NCBI RefSeq assembly: GCF_963678635.1 | Contig: NC_087062.1 | Span: forward strand, 55,436,363-55,500,362 | DNA from: Symsagittifera roscoffensis | Lineage: Eukaryota; Xenacoelomorpha; Acoela; Convolutidae | Direction of reading: 5' to 3' | DNA length: 64,000 bases | Shown here: positions 1 through 10,413 of the stretch, one piece after another | Numbering within the stretch: position 1 is the stretch's first letter | How the letters are laid out: the number at the start of each line of letters is the position of its first letter | Program-made: the position numbers and the translations under genes | Notes under the pieces: model-generated | Told to the model about the DNA's origin: nothing | The model's input: only the letters and a program-made list of their open reading frames with translations | Databases searched by the model: none

Positions 1-103
1 GTTAGTAGAAGCGAAAAACGCTTGAAGGAGAGAACGGATGAACACTTGGCGAAGAACCTGTCGCGAATGACCAGGGAAGCTGAGCAAAGAGAGTTAGTTA
101 CGA

Positions 104-783
104 TTGAGAGGCGACATGGAGAAGTTGAGAATTCAACAAGAGCAGACTCTTGGGACTCTTGACACGAAGATAGATGCGATGATGGAGAGGCGAACTCAGG
201 CTATCATGGATAGGTTGAACGGGCTACTAGGCAGCAGGAGTGGATCAAAAAATGGGGAATCGAACTCGGGAGAACCCAACAGGGAGCCGAGGATGAACTT
301 CAATGAACAGCAGAATAGGAGAAGGTCATATGGATCCACTAGAGGAAAGGGCAGTTAATCAGGTTATGCCACAGGGGACAATAGAACGCGGGGCCCAAAC
401 ATCAAAGGAAGTTCAACTGGCAACAGACAGACCTCAAAAGAACGACCGACGCAAGATACACATGCGAATGGGAGATGTGATTCCAGGAACAGGAGTCATG
501 CGAGTCAAGGAAAAAACAATCCCAGCGACCAGGACAGGAGGGAAAATCCAGAGCCCTTATCAGGGGGCAATGATACAGAGCCTTGTCAGGGGACAATGAT
601 ACTCAGGCGGGGCATTCAAGAGACGCTACATCAATGGCCACAGCCTTTGAACCTCTGAACAGGTCTTTGAGGACATTTCTTACAAGGTTATCTAAAACCA
701 ATGAACTTAGTGAAAAGTCCAGAAGGGTTAGAAACCAAGAAGCTATAAACACGAGTCTGATGGCTGTATTGATACCTAGATAG
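104..783 (+). pseudogene. gag N-terminal/capsid remnant, unit A
   Basis: Broken frames at 104-358 and 583-783 flank a frame-disrupted stretch. The first is rich in charged and Gln residues and looks helical (MEKLRIQQEQTLGTLDTKID), then turns Ser/Gly/Arg-rich. The second has AFEPLNRSLRTFLTRLSKTN, which resembles the start of a gypsy capsid region. Further capsid-like pieces follow to about 945 in shifting frames (ALTSNLEGTALK; IFEILLNRFGSGVQGHQ). The position just before the zinc-knuckle ORF supports a gag reading. The window opens inside the element, so the true start is not visible. Confidence 0.55.
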
Positions 784-945
784 AGGTGATGAAACTGCAT
801 TTTCAAGAAGAGGACTTGTCAGAAAGACGAGAATGCAGTGCTCTTACCAGCAACTTGGAAGGGACAGCCCTAAAGTGTGTGATGCCCAAAAAGCAATACC
901 AGCAGGATACTGCTAATTAAATCTTTGAAATCTTGTTAAATCGTT

Positions 946-1944
946 TTGGCTCAGGGGTGCAAGGACACCAAGCAATCAAAATTCATCGGTGGTGTGAAGA
1001 ATGATGAGCTTCGAACAATGTTAGCGACACATTATACACCACTCTTAACCAATGCGCCAACACCAGAGGAGTTGAGACTCAAGTCAAAAGAATATCTTTT
1101 GCTGAAGCCTCCATCGAGATCTGGATATTACAAAAACAATTATGGCAATTTTAACAACGGACCAGCAAATCAAGGAAACAACTGGTACAAACCAAAGGAA
1201 GACATGGACAAGAGACGCTCTTGTGCAAATTGCAGTTCGACGGACCATCATGTGTCAGCATGCCCAACTTACAAACAGGGTATGAAAGCAATAGGCTTTA
1301 GCCTCGAGGATGAAGATGCGTCAGAGGTCGATCATGAAGATTTCATGAGAGGATTAATTGCAAAAATTGGCCCAAGGTGTTTCTTCTGTAACTTAGAAGG
1401 TCAATTTAAATCGGATTGTCAACAATTCGGGGATGCTGTAGCAGACATCAAGCATCCAAGGCATGAGGAAGCTTTATCGGGTGTGAAAGCAACCAAGGCT
1501 CGCCTGTTGAGTGAAGCGGAGGCGCACAGAAAAGAAAAACCGCAAGAGCTGGCAACGAAGAAGATGCAGGTGGTAACGGAAGAGATATGTGAACCGGAAC
1601 TGGTGACTGCTGCGGATGACTTCAAGATCGACTATAGGGCGGCCGAGAGAGATGTTCTAAACAGAGTCCAGCAGGAATTGGTAACGAAGGAGATTGAACA
1701 AAAGGTGAAGCTCGAATTGGAAAATGAGAAAGGACAGGAAAGGCTGAAAGCCTTCGAGGCATCAGAAGTCGAAGAAACAAAAGTACCAAGCAGTTTGAGC
1801 ATGAAACTAAATGTGATCTCCGGGCAGACGTTCGATATGATGCCGCAGGGAAGTATAATACAATCGATAATCTCAGTAGCGGGACACCAGGTAATCACAA
1901 ATCTAAGTGAACCATTATCTGAGACAAATGGAGCCACGCACTGA
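946..1944 (+). pseudogene. gag C-terminal ORF with CCHC zinc knuckles, unit A
   Basis: This 332-codon frame has two cysteine/histidine clusters typical of nucleocapsid. One is CANCSSTDHHVSAC near residues 94-107. The second is CFFCNLEGQFKSDC near residues 145-158, where the usual His is replaced. A Lys/Glu-rich, probably coiled-coil stretch (residues about 175-290) follows. Gag packages element RNA into particles. The first codon is not an ATG and the frame is entered from a shifted capsid frame, so this is a remnant. It precedes the protease frame by about 260 bp, as in Ty3/gypsy elements. Confidence 0.8.
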
Positions 1945-2207
1945 CTCAAGAGCTGTGCGAGCGCTACTAATAACGGACGGCCCTCGAATAGTGAAACTTC
2001 ACGGGCGCTACATGGAAGTCTATGGACCGTATCAAGTGATGTGTGACCGTATCAAGTGATCGTATCAAGTCTATAGACCGTATCAAGGATTAGGAAATAC
2101 GTGACGACAGACAGTGACCAAATAGGGCAAATCTACTTGGGTGAAGAAGAACTTAAAGTCCGTAGGATAGGCCATGACGGGCGGTTCACATTGGATAGAA
2201 AACAGAT

Positions 2208-2522
2208 GTGACTGCACATCTGCTTGACACCAACAGGAAGAAAATCAGAATCACAGGGCTTCTGGACACAGGAGCGGTAGTGAGCGTGATGCGGATAAAA
2301 ACTTGGGAAAGAATGGGCTTCACGAGGGAAGACCTAATTCCGACGAATCTCCGACTAGCGGCAGCCAATCGAGGAGCGATTTACGTAGCCGGAAGAAGGA
2401 CACCAATAACGGTCTTCCACATGGGAGGACGGGATCTTTGGATGAGCTTCCTGTTGGTAGAGAACTTGAATGACTCCGACCAGTCATCTTGGGCAGAGAT
2501 TTTGTCAGAAATTTCGACATGA
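2208..2522 (+). pseudogene. Retropepsin-like aspartic protease, unit A
   Basis: The active-site motif LLDTGAVVSVM appears at residues about 18-28 and matches the D-T-G signature of retroviral-type aspartic proteases, which cut the Gag-Pol polyprotein. The flap-like segment AAANRGAIYVAGRRTPI follows. The frame is lost near 2490 and the continuation (ILGRDFVRNFDMMIDLNNG) is read in another frame. Upstream, between gag and protease, there is a scrambled stretch with short tandem repeats (2026-2088). A broken copy is the safest reading. Confidence 0.8.
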
Positions 2523-3426
2523 TGATTGACTTGAACAACGGCCTAATAAGGATTAGAAACACGGACCGGAAGTATGTTAAGAAACCAATTAATAGAATAA
2601 TAAGAGATGAAAACAAGGTACCAATCTTTTTAGACAAAAAGGTAAAGCTACAACCGGGACCAGCTGTAGTAGCAGTTTTTAGAATGAAAAATTTAAATTC
2701 GTTAAGTGATAGCAAACAGGTTTGCTTGGCACCGAACCCAAGTAGGCAAAATTCAGTTATTTTAGGCCGTTAACTCGAAACGGACTGTGGGTCAGTGTGT
2801 TAGTGAACACATTGGACACCACGGTTTCAATCCACCGTGGAAAGAAACTTGATTACGCTTTGCCGATGAGGACCGACTATGAAGAGACACAAAACTTGAA
2901 GAGATATAGTGTGAAAGACTGCCCTTATCATGCCAATAAAGATAAAATTTTGAAAAGAATTAATGAATTTAAATCTATTTATAAACTGTTTTCAATGAAA
3001 TCTGAAACGGAAGACGGCTTGTCGAGCTGCTCGAAGTTTCCGGAACGCTCCTCGTCATATAAACTAGAATCTGACAAACCGGTTTTGCGAGAAAAAAAAC
3101 ACTTAAAAGGTAAAATAGGCGAGGGAGATTTTGAATCACTGCGGGCGGTTTTGATTCGGAACGCGGATCTATTTCCAAAACATAAGGCAGATATTGGTTG
3201 TTGCAACTTCGACATACACGAAATCGAACTAGAGGAAGGCGCCGTTCCTCATAGGGAAGGCGGAAGACGAATGACACTACATAATTTGGAAGCGTTCCGA
3301 GCGGAAATAGAAATTGTGCTCGAATACGACATGATAGAACCCTCAAAATTGCCGTGGGCTTGCGTGGTAGTCATGGCAAAAAAGAAGGGGGACAGCTTAG
3401 GTTATGTTGCGACTTTCGATACTTGA
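2489..3426 (+). pseudogene. Protease-RT linker and start of reverse transcriptase, unit A
   Basis: Two frames (2489-2773 and 2797-3426) continue from the protease and carry the linker region of a gypsy polyprotein. The 3' end of the second enters the RT fingers: RRMTLHNLEAFRAEIEIVLE, then MIEPSKLPWACVVVMAKKKG, equivalent to the G-I-I-xPS-xSPWASPVVLVKKKDG block. A frameshift near 3405-3430 separates this from the next RT block. The domain is only inferred to have been functional in an ancestor. Confidence 0.8.
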
Positions 3427-3429
3427 ACG

Positions 3430-4059
3430 CGGTGACAAAAAAAAAGCTGCGTACCCGATACCGCGAATAGACTAAAGTTTTCGAAACTTGGTGACGCCAA
3501 GTTCTTCACCACACTGGGTTTGGGTTCTGCCTTCTGGCAAGTCCCTCTGCGAAAGAAGGACAGAGAGAAGACCGGATTCGTATGTGAATTGGGGTTGTAC
3601 CAGTGGAAGAGGATACCCTTCGGCTTGTGCAACGCAACGGCCACTTTTCAAAGACTGATGGCTCAGGCTTTGACGAGAGTGACGAAGAAGTACGAGAACC
3701 TTGTGATGTGTTACGTGGATGACGTGGTCATAGCAACACCCACCCTGGAAGACCACATTGATTGGCTCGATCAGGTCTTTGGGTGCATGAAAAGAGCAGG
3801 CTTGAAATGCAAACCATCGAAATGTGACATCCTCAGGGATTGAATCAAGTATCTAGGAAAAAAGGTGGACAGGCATGGTGTGAGGCCGGACCCGGAAGCA
3901 GTAGAGGCTGTGTCGACATGGAAGGCTCCCAGAACGGATACACAACTCATGAGCTTCCTAGGATTTGCCAATTATTACCGTGAGTTCATAAAAGGATATA
4001 CAGACAAGGTATATCCCATGCAGAAGCTGATGCGCAACAAAGGAAAGAAGTTCGAATGA
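3430..4059 (+). pseudogene. Reverse transcriptase palm and thumb (YVDD), unit A
   Basis: The palm motifs of a Ty3/gypsy RT are clear: FFTTLGLGSAFWQVPL (normally LDL at the first catalytic Asp; here Gly replaces it), FGLCNATATFQRLM, and the catalytic box MCYVDDVVIATPT near 3708-3746. An in-frame TGA at 3841-3843 interrupts the ORF, after which the thumb continues (YLGKKVDRHGVRPDPEAVEA; FLGFANYYREFIKGY). The missing first catalytic Asp, the stop and the surrounding shifts make this copy inactive. The RT would copy element RNA to cDNA with a tRNA primer. Confidence 0.88.
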
Positions 4060-4530
4060 ACGAAGAAGCGCAAGCTGCCTTCGAGAACAGAAAGCGGGAA
4101 CTGTGCGAAGCGCCAGTGCTAGGCTTGCCTACAGAGAAGGGCATGCATGTTATTGACACAGACGCATCAATAGTAGCCATCTCAGGAATACTGCATCAGG
4201 AGCAGGAGTGGAATGGAAGAACAGTTCTCCGTCCCATTGCATATGGCAGCAAGGTGTTAAGTGACACTGAGATGAAATATGGTGCACCGAAAGCAGAAAT
4301 GTTGGCAGTAGTCTTATTCGTGGAAAAGTAACGCGCATACTTGGGGAGCGTTCCTTTTAAGTTACGCGTGGACAACAGAGCGTTATCCTGGTTGAAGACA
4401 CCTTCAATGGATCAGAGTTATATTGGTAGATAGATAGTAAGATTAGATGGCTACCACATGATAATCGAGCACAGGATGCGTAATAAACACCAGGAAGCTG
4501 ACAGCCTAAGCAAGAAGACCGAGTGAAGCA
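4056..4530 (+). pseudogene. RNase H domain, unit A
   Basis: The frame 4056-4331 carries HVIDTDASIVAISGILHQ (catalytic Asp strand) and EMKYGAPKAEMLAVV (catalytic Glu helix) of a gypsy RNase H. After a stop at 4331 the domain continues in pieces: LRVDNRALSWLKT, with the third acidic residue, then IIEHRMRNKHQEADSLSKK, the common 'ADxLSR' end. At least two stops break it. RNase H removes the RNA strand during reverse transcription. Confidence 0.82.
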
Positions 4531-4676
4531 AGTTGGAACAGAAGCAAGCCAATCAGGCAGAAATCAAGGAAGGGTTCTCGTTTCTGGACAATGAAACTTA
4601 TGAAGCCCTTCCCTTGACAAGATGGTAAGACAAGTCTGGACATCCGATTCCAGGACATCCTGAGTTACCTGTAGAG

Positions 4677-5565
4677 ATGGTAGCCGAGATAAAGATTCTA
4701 TCCAAGAAGGACCCGGTGTCCTTGGATCTGTTGCTGCGCTCAAATCTGGTCCAGCAAGAACTCTCTCGCATGAACATAAACAGCCTCTCATTATTGGATA
4801 GAACGGTGCAGGTCACACCACAGGTGATGAGGGAGTTGGGTGGATTATTGGAGAGAGAAGTGACCAGAGTTGACCCCGAGTGGGCAGCAGCCCTGGCATC
4901 ACTGACAGTTCGTGAGAAGATGAAGATCATGCCGTCAAGACGAGAACACAGAGAAAATGAAAGGGATTGTAGGACTATAGTTCAGCAACTCGATACTCTA
5001 AAACATTTTTAAAAAAAGTACTTCGTACAAACGGAAAGAACAGGGGAACGGGACACAAAAGAAAACCGTCACCTTTGATGATTAGGATCAGAGGGGCAAA
5101 AAGGTTGAACAGAACCCTGGGCAAGGAAATTTAACCGGGTAGACGAGCGGTTAGGAGAACAGGCAAGTTCAGGATCAACACCCGGGAAAAAATAGTTTGT
5201 CCGGGGAGTCTGATGTAGATGAAAAAGTTCCTGATGAGGAACAGGATCTGGAGGATAAAATTTTGTCCGGAGAGTTCAGATGGATGAACAGAACACACAG
5301 AACTGATCCGGAGGAGGGAACGTGCTCCATCGCAGACTCTTCAATTGATGATAATTCCCGGAATTCAGGAGTCGACACCTACTCAGACGGCAACTCGAGC
5401 TCAGGATTGGAACTGTCAGAGCTAGCGATCCACACACTACTGGTGGAGACTCGAGCAAAGGATCTGGACAGGGAGGTATATCAAGACCCTGACAGTGATC
5501 GCTACCTCATACCAGGTGAAAGAATCTTTGACAACGCAGCACAGCAGATGATCTGGAAAAAATAG
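4677..5565 (+). pseudogene. RNase H-integrase spacer region, unit A
   Basis: Two frames (4677-5012 and 5197-5565) lie between RNase H and integrase, in line with pol order. The first has no motif I recognise. The second is strongly acidic and serine-rich (for example NSGVDTYSDGNSSSGLELSE) and is probably disordered. No enzymatic function can be assigned. Both are clearly element sequence by position and composition, and stops separate them from their neighbours. Confidence 0.6.
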
Positions 5566-5588
5566 CGGTATAGAAACGTTCGATAAGT

Positions 5589-6419
5589 TTGTTGCCACAA
5601 AAAGAGGTAGTCAGGACTGATCTTCAACCGTTCGAACATGAAACACGACCGTTGGCGAAGATTTGGTGCGTTAAGATGGAAGATGACACGCATCAGTCAG
5701 ATGAAATGAATAGTCAGATGAGGGTCATGAAGACGTACTTGAAGGCGAGATACAGACTCTCGGACCTACTAAAAGCGCAGAGAAATGACCGCATGACGAG
5801 CAACCTGAAAAGGTTGATCGAAAATGGAGCTCCGGGCAAAGGTGACCTGGAGGAAGACAGTTACCGCATTCTGAGACAGTCCTTTATGCAGAAAGAGGGA
5901 AGGCTATATCTGAACAAGGACGAATTTGTGGCTTGTAACAGAAGGGAAGAGAACAAGGTCCTGTACAAATATAACGAGATAGTGTTGCCGCAACTCTATC
6001 AGACAGAACTTTTGTTCAGGTCACATGATCAGATGGGCCATCAGGGAATCGACAAAGTAAACCAGAGGATCCTGAAACCCTTTGAGTGGCCTGGAATGAA
6101 AAAAGCATGCGAGAAGTGGGTAACAGCATGTCTGTCATGCCAACAGGTCAAGGATCCAAAGAGATTGCGATTTCCCTTGCAGTCGATCGAGTCATCTGAA
6201 TTCAACGAGGTGGTGCAGATTGTTCACCAAAAGATATGTATGACAGACAGTGGTTACAATCAAGTCTTGGTCATGATAGATCACTTCACGAAGTATGCAG
6301 AGGCCGTGCCCTGCATAACTGCCTCAGCAGAAGAGACGTGCGATCACCTGATCAATACGTGGATAGCGAGACATGGTTGTCCGATGACGTTTCAATCGGT
6401 GACGGAAAAGCTTTCGTGA
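5589..6419 (+). pseudogene. Integrase N-terminal zinc finger and start of catalytic core, unit A
   Basis: The HHCC finger is complete: HDQMGHQGIDKVNQRI supplies the two His and CLSCQQVKDP the two Cys (residues about 145-190). The core begins with VVQIVHQKICMTDSG, where the first catalytic Asp would be expected but a Val-His pair is seen, then LVMIDHFTKYAEAVP. The frame fails exactly at the second catalytic Asp block (TFQSV, about 6390-6400) by a frameshift. The integrase would insert cDNA into the host genome. This copy is inactive. Confidence 0.88.
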
Positions 6420-7357
6420 TAGAACTTACGAAAGAGCCCATGAGACGTTCACATGTGGCTCAAGCTCACTCCACGACATACCATCTCCAGACGAATGGCT
6501 TGGTGGAAAGGCAAAATCGAACGTTAGTGTCGATGCTGAGGGTATATCGTTCCAGACACATGACCGATTGGGACAGATATCGTTCACAGGTGATGGGAGC
6601 TTACAACAGCACGCAACACTCCACCACCGGAGTTAGTCCACACTTGATGTTAACGGGATACGAGAAGTCTTTGCCCTTGACTTTCTGTTACCCAGAGTAT
6701 GAGGGGAAGCAAACATCACCACAAGTCTACGTAAGGGATGTGATTAGACGTCAACAAGAACTAAACGACTTGTGTAGATGGAACACTCAGCAGGCACAGG
6801 CAAGGCAGAGGAAAAGATTCGATAAAAAAAGCAGCTGGTGCAAAAGCTTACTCGGTAGGAGACTACGTGTGGGTATTACGGAAGTGCACCAGGAGGGACG
6901 CTTTTATAGACTGAGTACTGGCCGAGCCGCTCACTACGAGAACATTAAGCCACACAACCCATCGACAGAAGAGTGGTGTATACCTGCAGACATGGAAGAG
7001 GGGGATTATCTGATGATGGACTCTGCTTGGGAGGTCAACCAGAAGGGCACCAGGGAAAAGAATGATGGAAATGAGGGCGTAGAGGAAGGATCAAGTCCAC
7101 CATTAGACCTGGATCCCAACGAGGTGATTGAAGCAAATGAAGAAACCTTAACCTACGCGGAGGAGGACTGGCAAGACCCCGAGCAAACGGAGGTCCCCAA
7201 AAACTTGGAACCCGATCTTTCATTTACAATACAGACTCGACAGAGTGACAGGACAATACTCACAAAGAAATATAATCCTTACGTAGATGACTTCGTAAGG
7301 ATAGATCTGAAGACGATAGTGGAAGAAGTAGTGGGTCTAGAAGAAGTAACTGTTTGA
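6405..7357 (+). pseudogene. Integrase core C-terminal half and tail, unit A
   Basis: After the frameshift at about 6400 the core continues as DGKAFVIEL, then HSTTYHLQTNGLVERQNRTL, where the Glu of VERQNR is the third residue of the DDE triad. LMLTGYEKSLPLTF and an SH3-like or chromo-like tail follow (GRFYRLSTGRAAHYENIKP). An acidic, probably disordered C-terminus runs to 7357. The coding evidence before 6405 in this frame is a shadow of the preceding frame, so I start it there. Neighbours on both sides confirm pol. Confidence 0.85.
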
Positions 7358-7861
7358 CAGGACATCGACATAGTTGACGATCACGACGAGGAGTGGGTCA
7401 ATGACCGGTCCAAGTCCAAGGTAGAATTCGACGACGAGCAACAGCAATCCTATGAACAAGACTTGACGAATATGCGGGTCTTGGAATGGCTGAACGTAAT
7501 GACGTCGGACCCAAAGGAGACCAGTGTCACGATTCGAGATGTAGATCGTGAAAGCATGAAATACATAAAAACCGAAAGGGATGATCCTTCCTGGGCTGCC
7601 CAGGAAGGGCAATTACTCATTCCTGCTTCCAACCTCGATTTATTATCCAGTATGCGATCGACGGGGACGTCGATGGATTTTTTCGTCCTGGGAGGGGGGG
7701 TAGGAATTACCCACACTGAAAAAATTATCCAAAAAAAATTAAGGATAGCAAGAGAGACAGGTGATCTAAAAGCAGAAACAGGCGAGGACCCTAAAAAACC
7801 GGACATAGTGAGAGTAGTTGAGTCATATTTTAGCTTACCAAATGAATACTCAAGTAGCTAA
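7358..7861 (+). pseudogene. Post-integrase acidic region leading to the macrodomain, unit A
   Basis: The ORF at 7463-7861 contains WAAQEGQLLIPASNLDLLSS and ends in PDIVRVVESYFSLPNEYSSS followed by TAA. In unit B (from about 11640) the same sequence runs through, with AAA instead of TAA, into the macrodomain. The stop at 7859-7861 is therefore a nonsense mutation in this copy, and the domain downstream was part of the same polyprotein. Function of this linker is unknown. Confidence 0.65.
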
Positions 7862-8296
7862 ATTTTGACAGATAGCAATTTTATACTCACAAACAGAACA
7901 TTGTGCCATAGCGATCACGGCAGACATGAGTTTTAAGGCAACGTTAGCAGCGGATTTTACGAGAGAATATAATAACATAGAATTCCTTTGGAAGCAAAGA
8001 CCAGGAATAGGAGGCGTAGCAGCTTTGCTTCCGGCGGCGTCACAGATACCGGGAAAGTACTTATGCTTCTTGGCGACGGACAAGCCGCACGTGGACCCGG
8101 AAAACCTAGTCTTGTCCTTGACGAGATTGAGAGATTTCCTTGTGGAAAGTGGAGTGAACAACTCTCGCTTCCAGTGCACGTTCCAAACAGAGGACGACTG
8201 CATGCACGGGAGCTGTATGCACTGATAAACATAATCTTCTCTGATACTAATGTACAAGTATACTTACATAAGAAATATTGTTTAAGTAGAGGCTGA
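7862..8296 (+). pseudogene. TARG1/OARD1-like macrodomain, unit A copy
   Basis: The frame 7926-8225 has FKATLAADFTREYNNIEFLW, then PGIGGVAALLPAASQ and GKYLCFLATDK. The order matches the TARG1 (OARD1) type of macrodomain: an 'ADM..GIA..F' start, a 'GG/VA.L' strand, a 'RYI.YLITK' strand, a helix, a 'SMPRIGCGLDRL' loop and a final 'FEATDIKITVY' strand. Those proteins bind or hydrolyse ADP-ribose on proteins. Small indels near 7905 and 8155 break this copy. It lies directly downstream of integrase, as an extra C-terminal pol domain. Confidence 0.65.
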
Positions 8297-8637
8297 GTTT
8301 AGGTTGCATCCAGGAAGGCGTCATACTAAATGTGCGTTTTGTGTTGTGTGTGTTATGTTATGTTATCTTACGTGTTATGTTATTAAGGCCCTGGGTAAGG
8401 AGGAATTAGTGACCATGAATAACGGAATGATGATCTTAGGAATAGATCCAAAGTTTGGACCGTCCATTCTTAGGTCGAATTCCAAAATTTTGGTAACGAA
8501 CTGATTTTAAATAAATTTTAATAAAAAATTAGTGTAAAGCTGACAAAAGTGATATTCGTGACCTCTTTTCGAGATATTTTAATTATTCACTTGATTTCAA
8601 TTCATCAAACCGATCAAAGAATCGAATCTGAAAGAAC
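8297..8637 (+). repeat. Unit-boundary module (candidate LTR), copy 1
   Basis: The sequence between the macrodomain end and the first ATG of the next unit is shared with 12310-12660 and 16139-16542. It holds a GT/TTATG-rich microsatellite (about 8340-8390) of different length in each copy, a conserved 29-codon ORF beginning MNNGMMILGIDP, and an AT-rich end. Its position between repeated units is what an LTR would occupy in a tandem LTR array. I could not define TG...CA ends or a primer-binding site. Confidence 0.5.
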
Positions 8638-9289
8638 ATGGACAATTTCAACTTGAATGAATTGGTGGACCTGGCAGAGGCATATATGGGACCGATGGTA
8701 GATGCGATCTATCGTCGGCTGATGGATCGAGACTTCGCTCTGGAGGGCCCAGAGGTAAACATGTTGCTGACCGCCTTAATAAACATCTTGGGGGCATGAT
8801 AACCGTTGGGACCACCCCACGGAAGTCTTATCGATGGCAGCGTATGGAGAAAGAGGAGTACTAGACCGCCCGAACATGAGAGTGATGAGGTGGAGAAACG
8901 GGGCTTTCTCAGGAAGTGACTTGGCGAACGAACCTGGATTGGGAAGTTCGAGGATCTACCAACCAGGTGAGATGCATTTACCCAACAAACCTAGGCCTGG
9001 ATTGAGGAGGATGCATCAGGAAATGAACAGCTAGGCTGCCTCGTCTAGTTCACAACTGAGAGCAGCTGTGCCACCGAAGAGGGCGAGAGTAGAGGAAGAG
9101 GTTCAGACGAACAAAACCATGCAAGAGCTTAACGGAACCGTAGAAGAACTGGAGAAGACCAGAATGGAGCTGGATGAAATTACCAAGACCATCCTCAGTA
9201 CAGAAGAAAATAGAGACATGTGGAAGAAACTGTTTGAAGATTGTAACAAAAAACAGGGTGAAGAAATAGAACGCTTGAGGCGAGAGTAG
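8638..9289 (+). pseudogene. First ORF of unit B: helical N-terminal protein with coiled coil
   Basis: The ATG at 8638 opens MDNFNLNELVDLAEAYMGPM. The frame then shifts near 8790 and stops near 9031 before a Lys/Arg/Glu-rich segment (KKLFEDCNKKQGEEIERLRR) that looks like a coiled coil, at 9068-9289. The same protein is readable at 16543-17190 with its own breaks. A short basic patch PPKRARVEEE precedes the coiled coil and could be a nuclear signal. I do not recognise the family. By position it is the first product after the boundary module. Confidence 0.6.
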
Positions 9290-9777
9290 TAAGAGCGATC
9301 GGAGCGGTTGACGTTGACGACAGCCGTAGAAAAAGTGATACCTACCACAAATATTCCTCGTGGGCAGTCCCCGATGGAACTTTTGACGCCTCGCGAGTTG
9401 AGTCAAACGACAGCTACAACTGGTCGAGTGACAATCGCGGACCCGAGTGACACCCTAAGTGACCCAGTCGTGTAGCAAACGGTGAGAAAATTGATAGAGA
9501 CAGCTGGACGATTGGTCGCTAATAGGAATGCGCCAGGTTCCGGGATGACTGCACCCTATGGGACAATAGATGACACGGCAGAGTACAAATCTCCCAAGAG
9601 ATGATGCCGAGAACGGGAGTTAGTGATACAACGTTGCCGACAAAGAGCTCTAAGGCTCCAGACAGAAAGATACAAGAAATGCCAATGAAGAAAGTGTCCC
9701 GAGTGATTGATGTGCCGTAGAACAACCAGCTGAAGTATAGCTTCACACGAGTTCAGGACACGGATTAACAAGCCTGC
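9290..9777 (+). pseudogene. Frame-broken linker, unit B
   Basis: This stretch is homologous to 12770-13285 and 17190-17685 but has stops in all frames. Readable pieces in the sister copies (13010-13216 and 17396-17635) include APGSGMTAPYGTIDDTGRVQ, a Gly/Thr/Pro-rich, probably disordered segment. No domain is recognisable. Confidence 0.45.
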
Positions 9778-10413
9778 TTGAATCGATCCACTTGGAGTCC
9801 AGCAGTAAACCTGCAGCAACCGCCACTTGGGACATCGCATCTGATACTGGGTGACAGCTTAGTGAGATTACTCCAGAATTTGAGGGACTCCTGGATCACT
9901 ACGGTGATGGCCTTTGGAGGTGCAACGATAGCCCAGCTATTTCGGATGGTGGAGCTAATGAACCCAGGGAGGATCCCTAACATAATGATCCTAGTAGGGA
10001 CGAACAACGTATCAAGAGGCTCAGATGAGGATGAGGCACAATGGGAGTCGATGATGGTGTGCCTATTTACTACTCTCTGGCATAAATTCAAGTGCGCGGT
10101 ACTGACCGTCTGCACTGTACCCATGTGCACAAAAACGTTGACAAAAACAGGAAGAAGACATAATGAACGAGTCATCAGGTGGAACAATATAATAAGGAAT
10201 TTGGCGAGTCGGAATTCTGGACGGATGACACTTATGGATATTGAACACGAGCTTAGAGCTATCGATCAGGCCAGATTAACCACCGATGGAATCCACTTTG
10301 ATAGCATTGAAGGACAAGCCTGGTTGAACAGAGTCTTCCACGAGCGATTGAATGAAATGGAAGTCGAGTTCTTTGACACGAGAGTGCTGAAGAGAAATCA
10401 GCCGAGTTCGTGA
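9778..10413 (+). CDS. SGNH (GDSL-type) hydrolase-like domain, unit B
   Basis: The 211-codon frame is the best-preserved copy. Block I is HLILGDSLVRLL (nucleophile Ser), block II FGGATIAQLF (oxyanion Gly), block III ILVGTNNVSRG (oxyanion Asn; GTND is usual) and block V LTTDGIHFDSIEG (Asp and His of the triad). Spacing fits SGNH esterases, which remove acyl or acetyl groups. The first codon is TTG-like, and the frame was probably part of a longer polyprotein rather than an independent gene. SGNH domains are known in ORF1 of some CR1-type non-LTR elements. Finding one beside gypsy-type units is unusual. Confidence 0.78.
   Translation: MNRSTWSPAVNLQQPPLGTSHLILGDSLVRLLQNLRDSWITTVMAFGGATIAQLFRMVELMNPGRIPNIMILVGTNNVSRGSDEDEAQWESMMVCLFTTLWHKFKCAVLTVCTVPMCTKTLTKTGRRHNERVIRWNNIIRNLASRNSGRMTLMDIEHELRAIDQARLTTDGIHFDSIEGQAWLNRVFHERLNEMEVEFFDTRVLKRNQPSS

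Noticed and set aside
7957..8257. Minus-strand frames opposite the macrodomain, repeated at 11969-12235 and 15785-16076
   Set aside because: They are mirror frames of the better-supported + strand macrodomain, and their apparent conservation follows from it.
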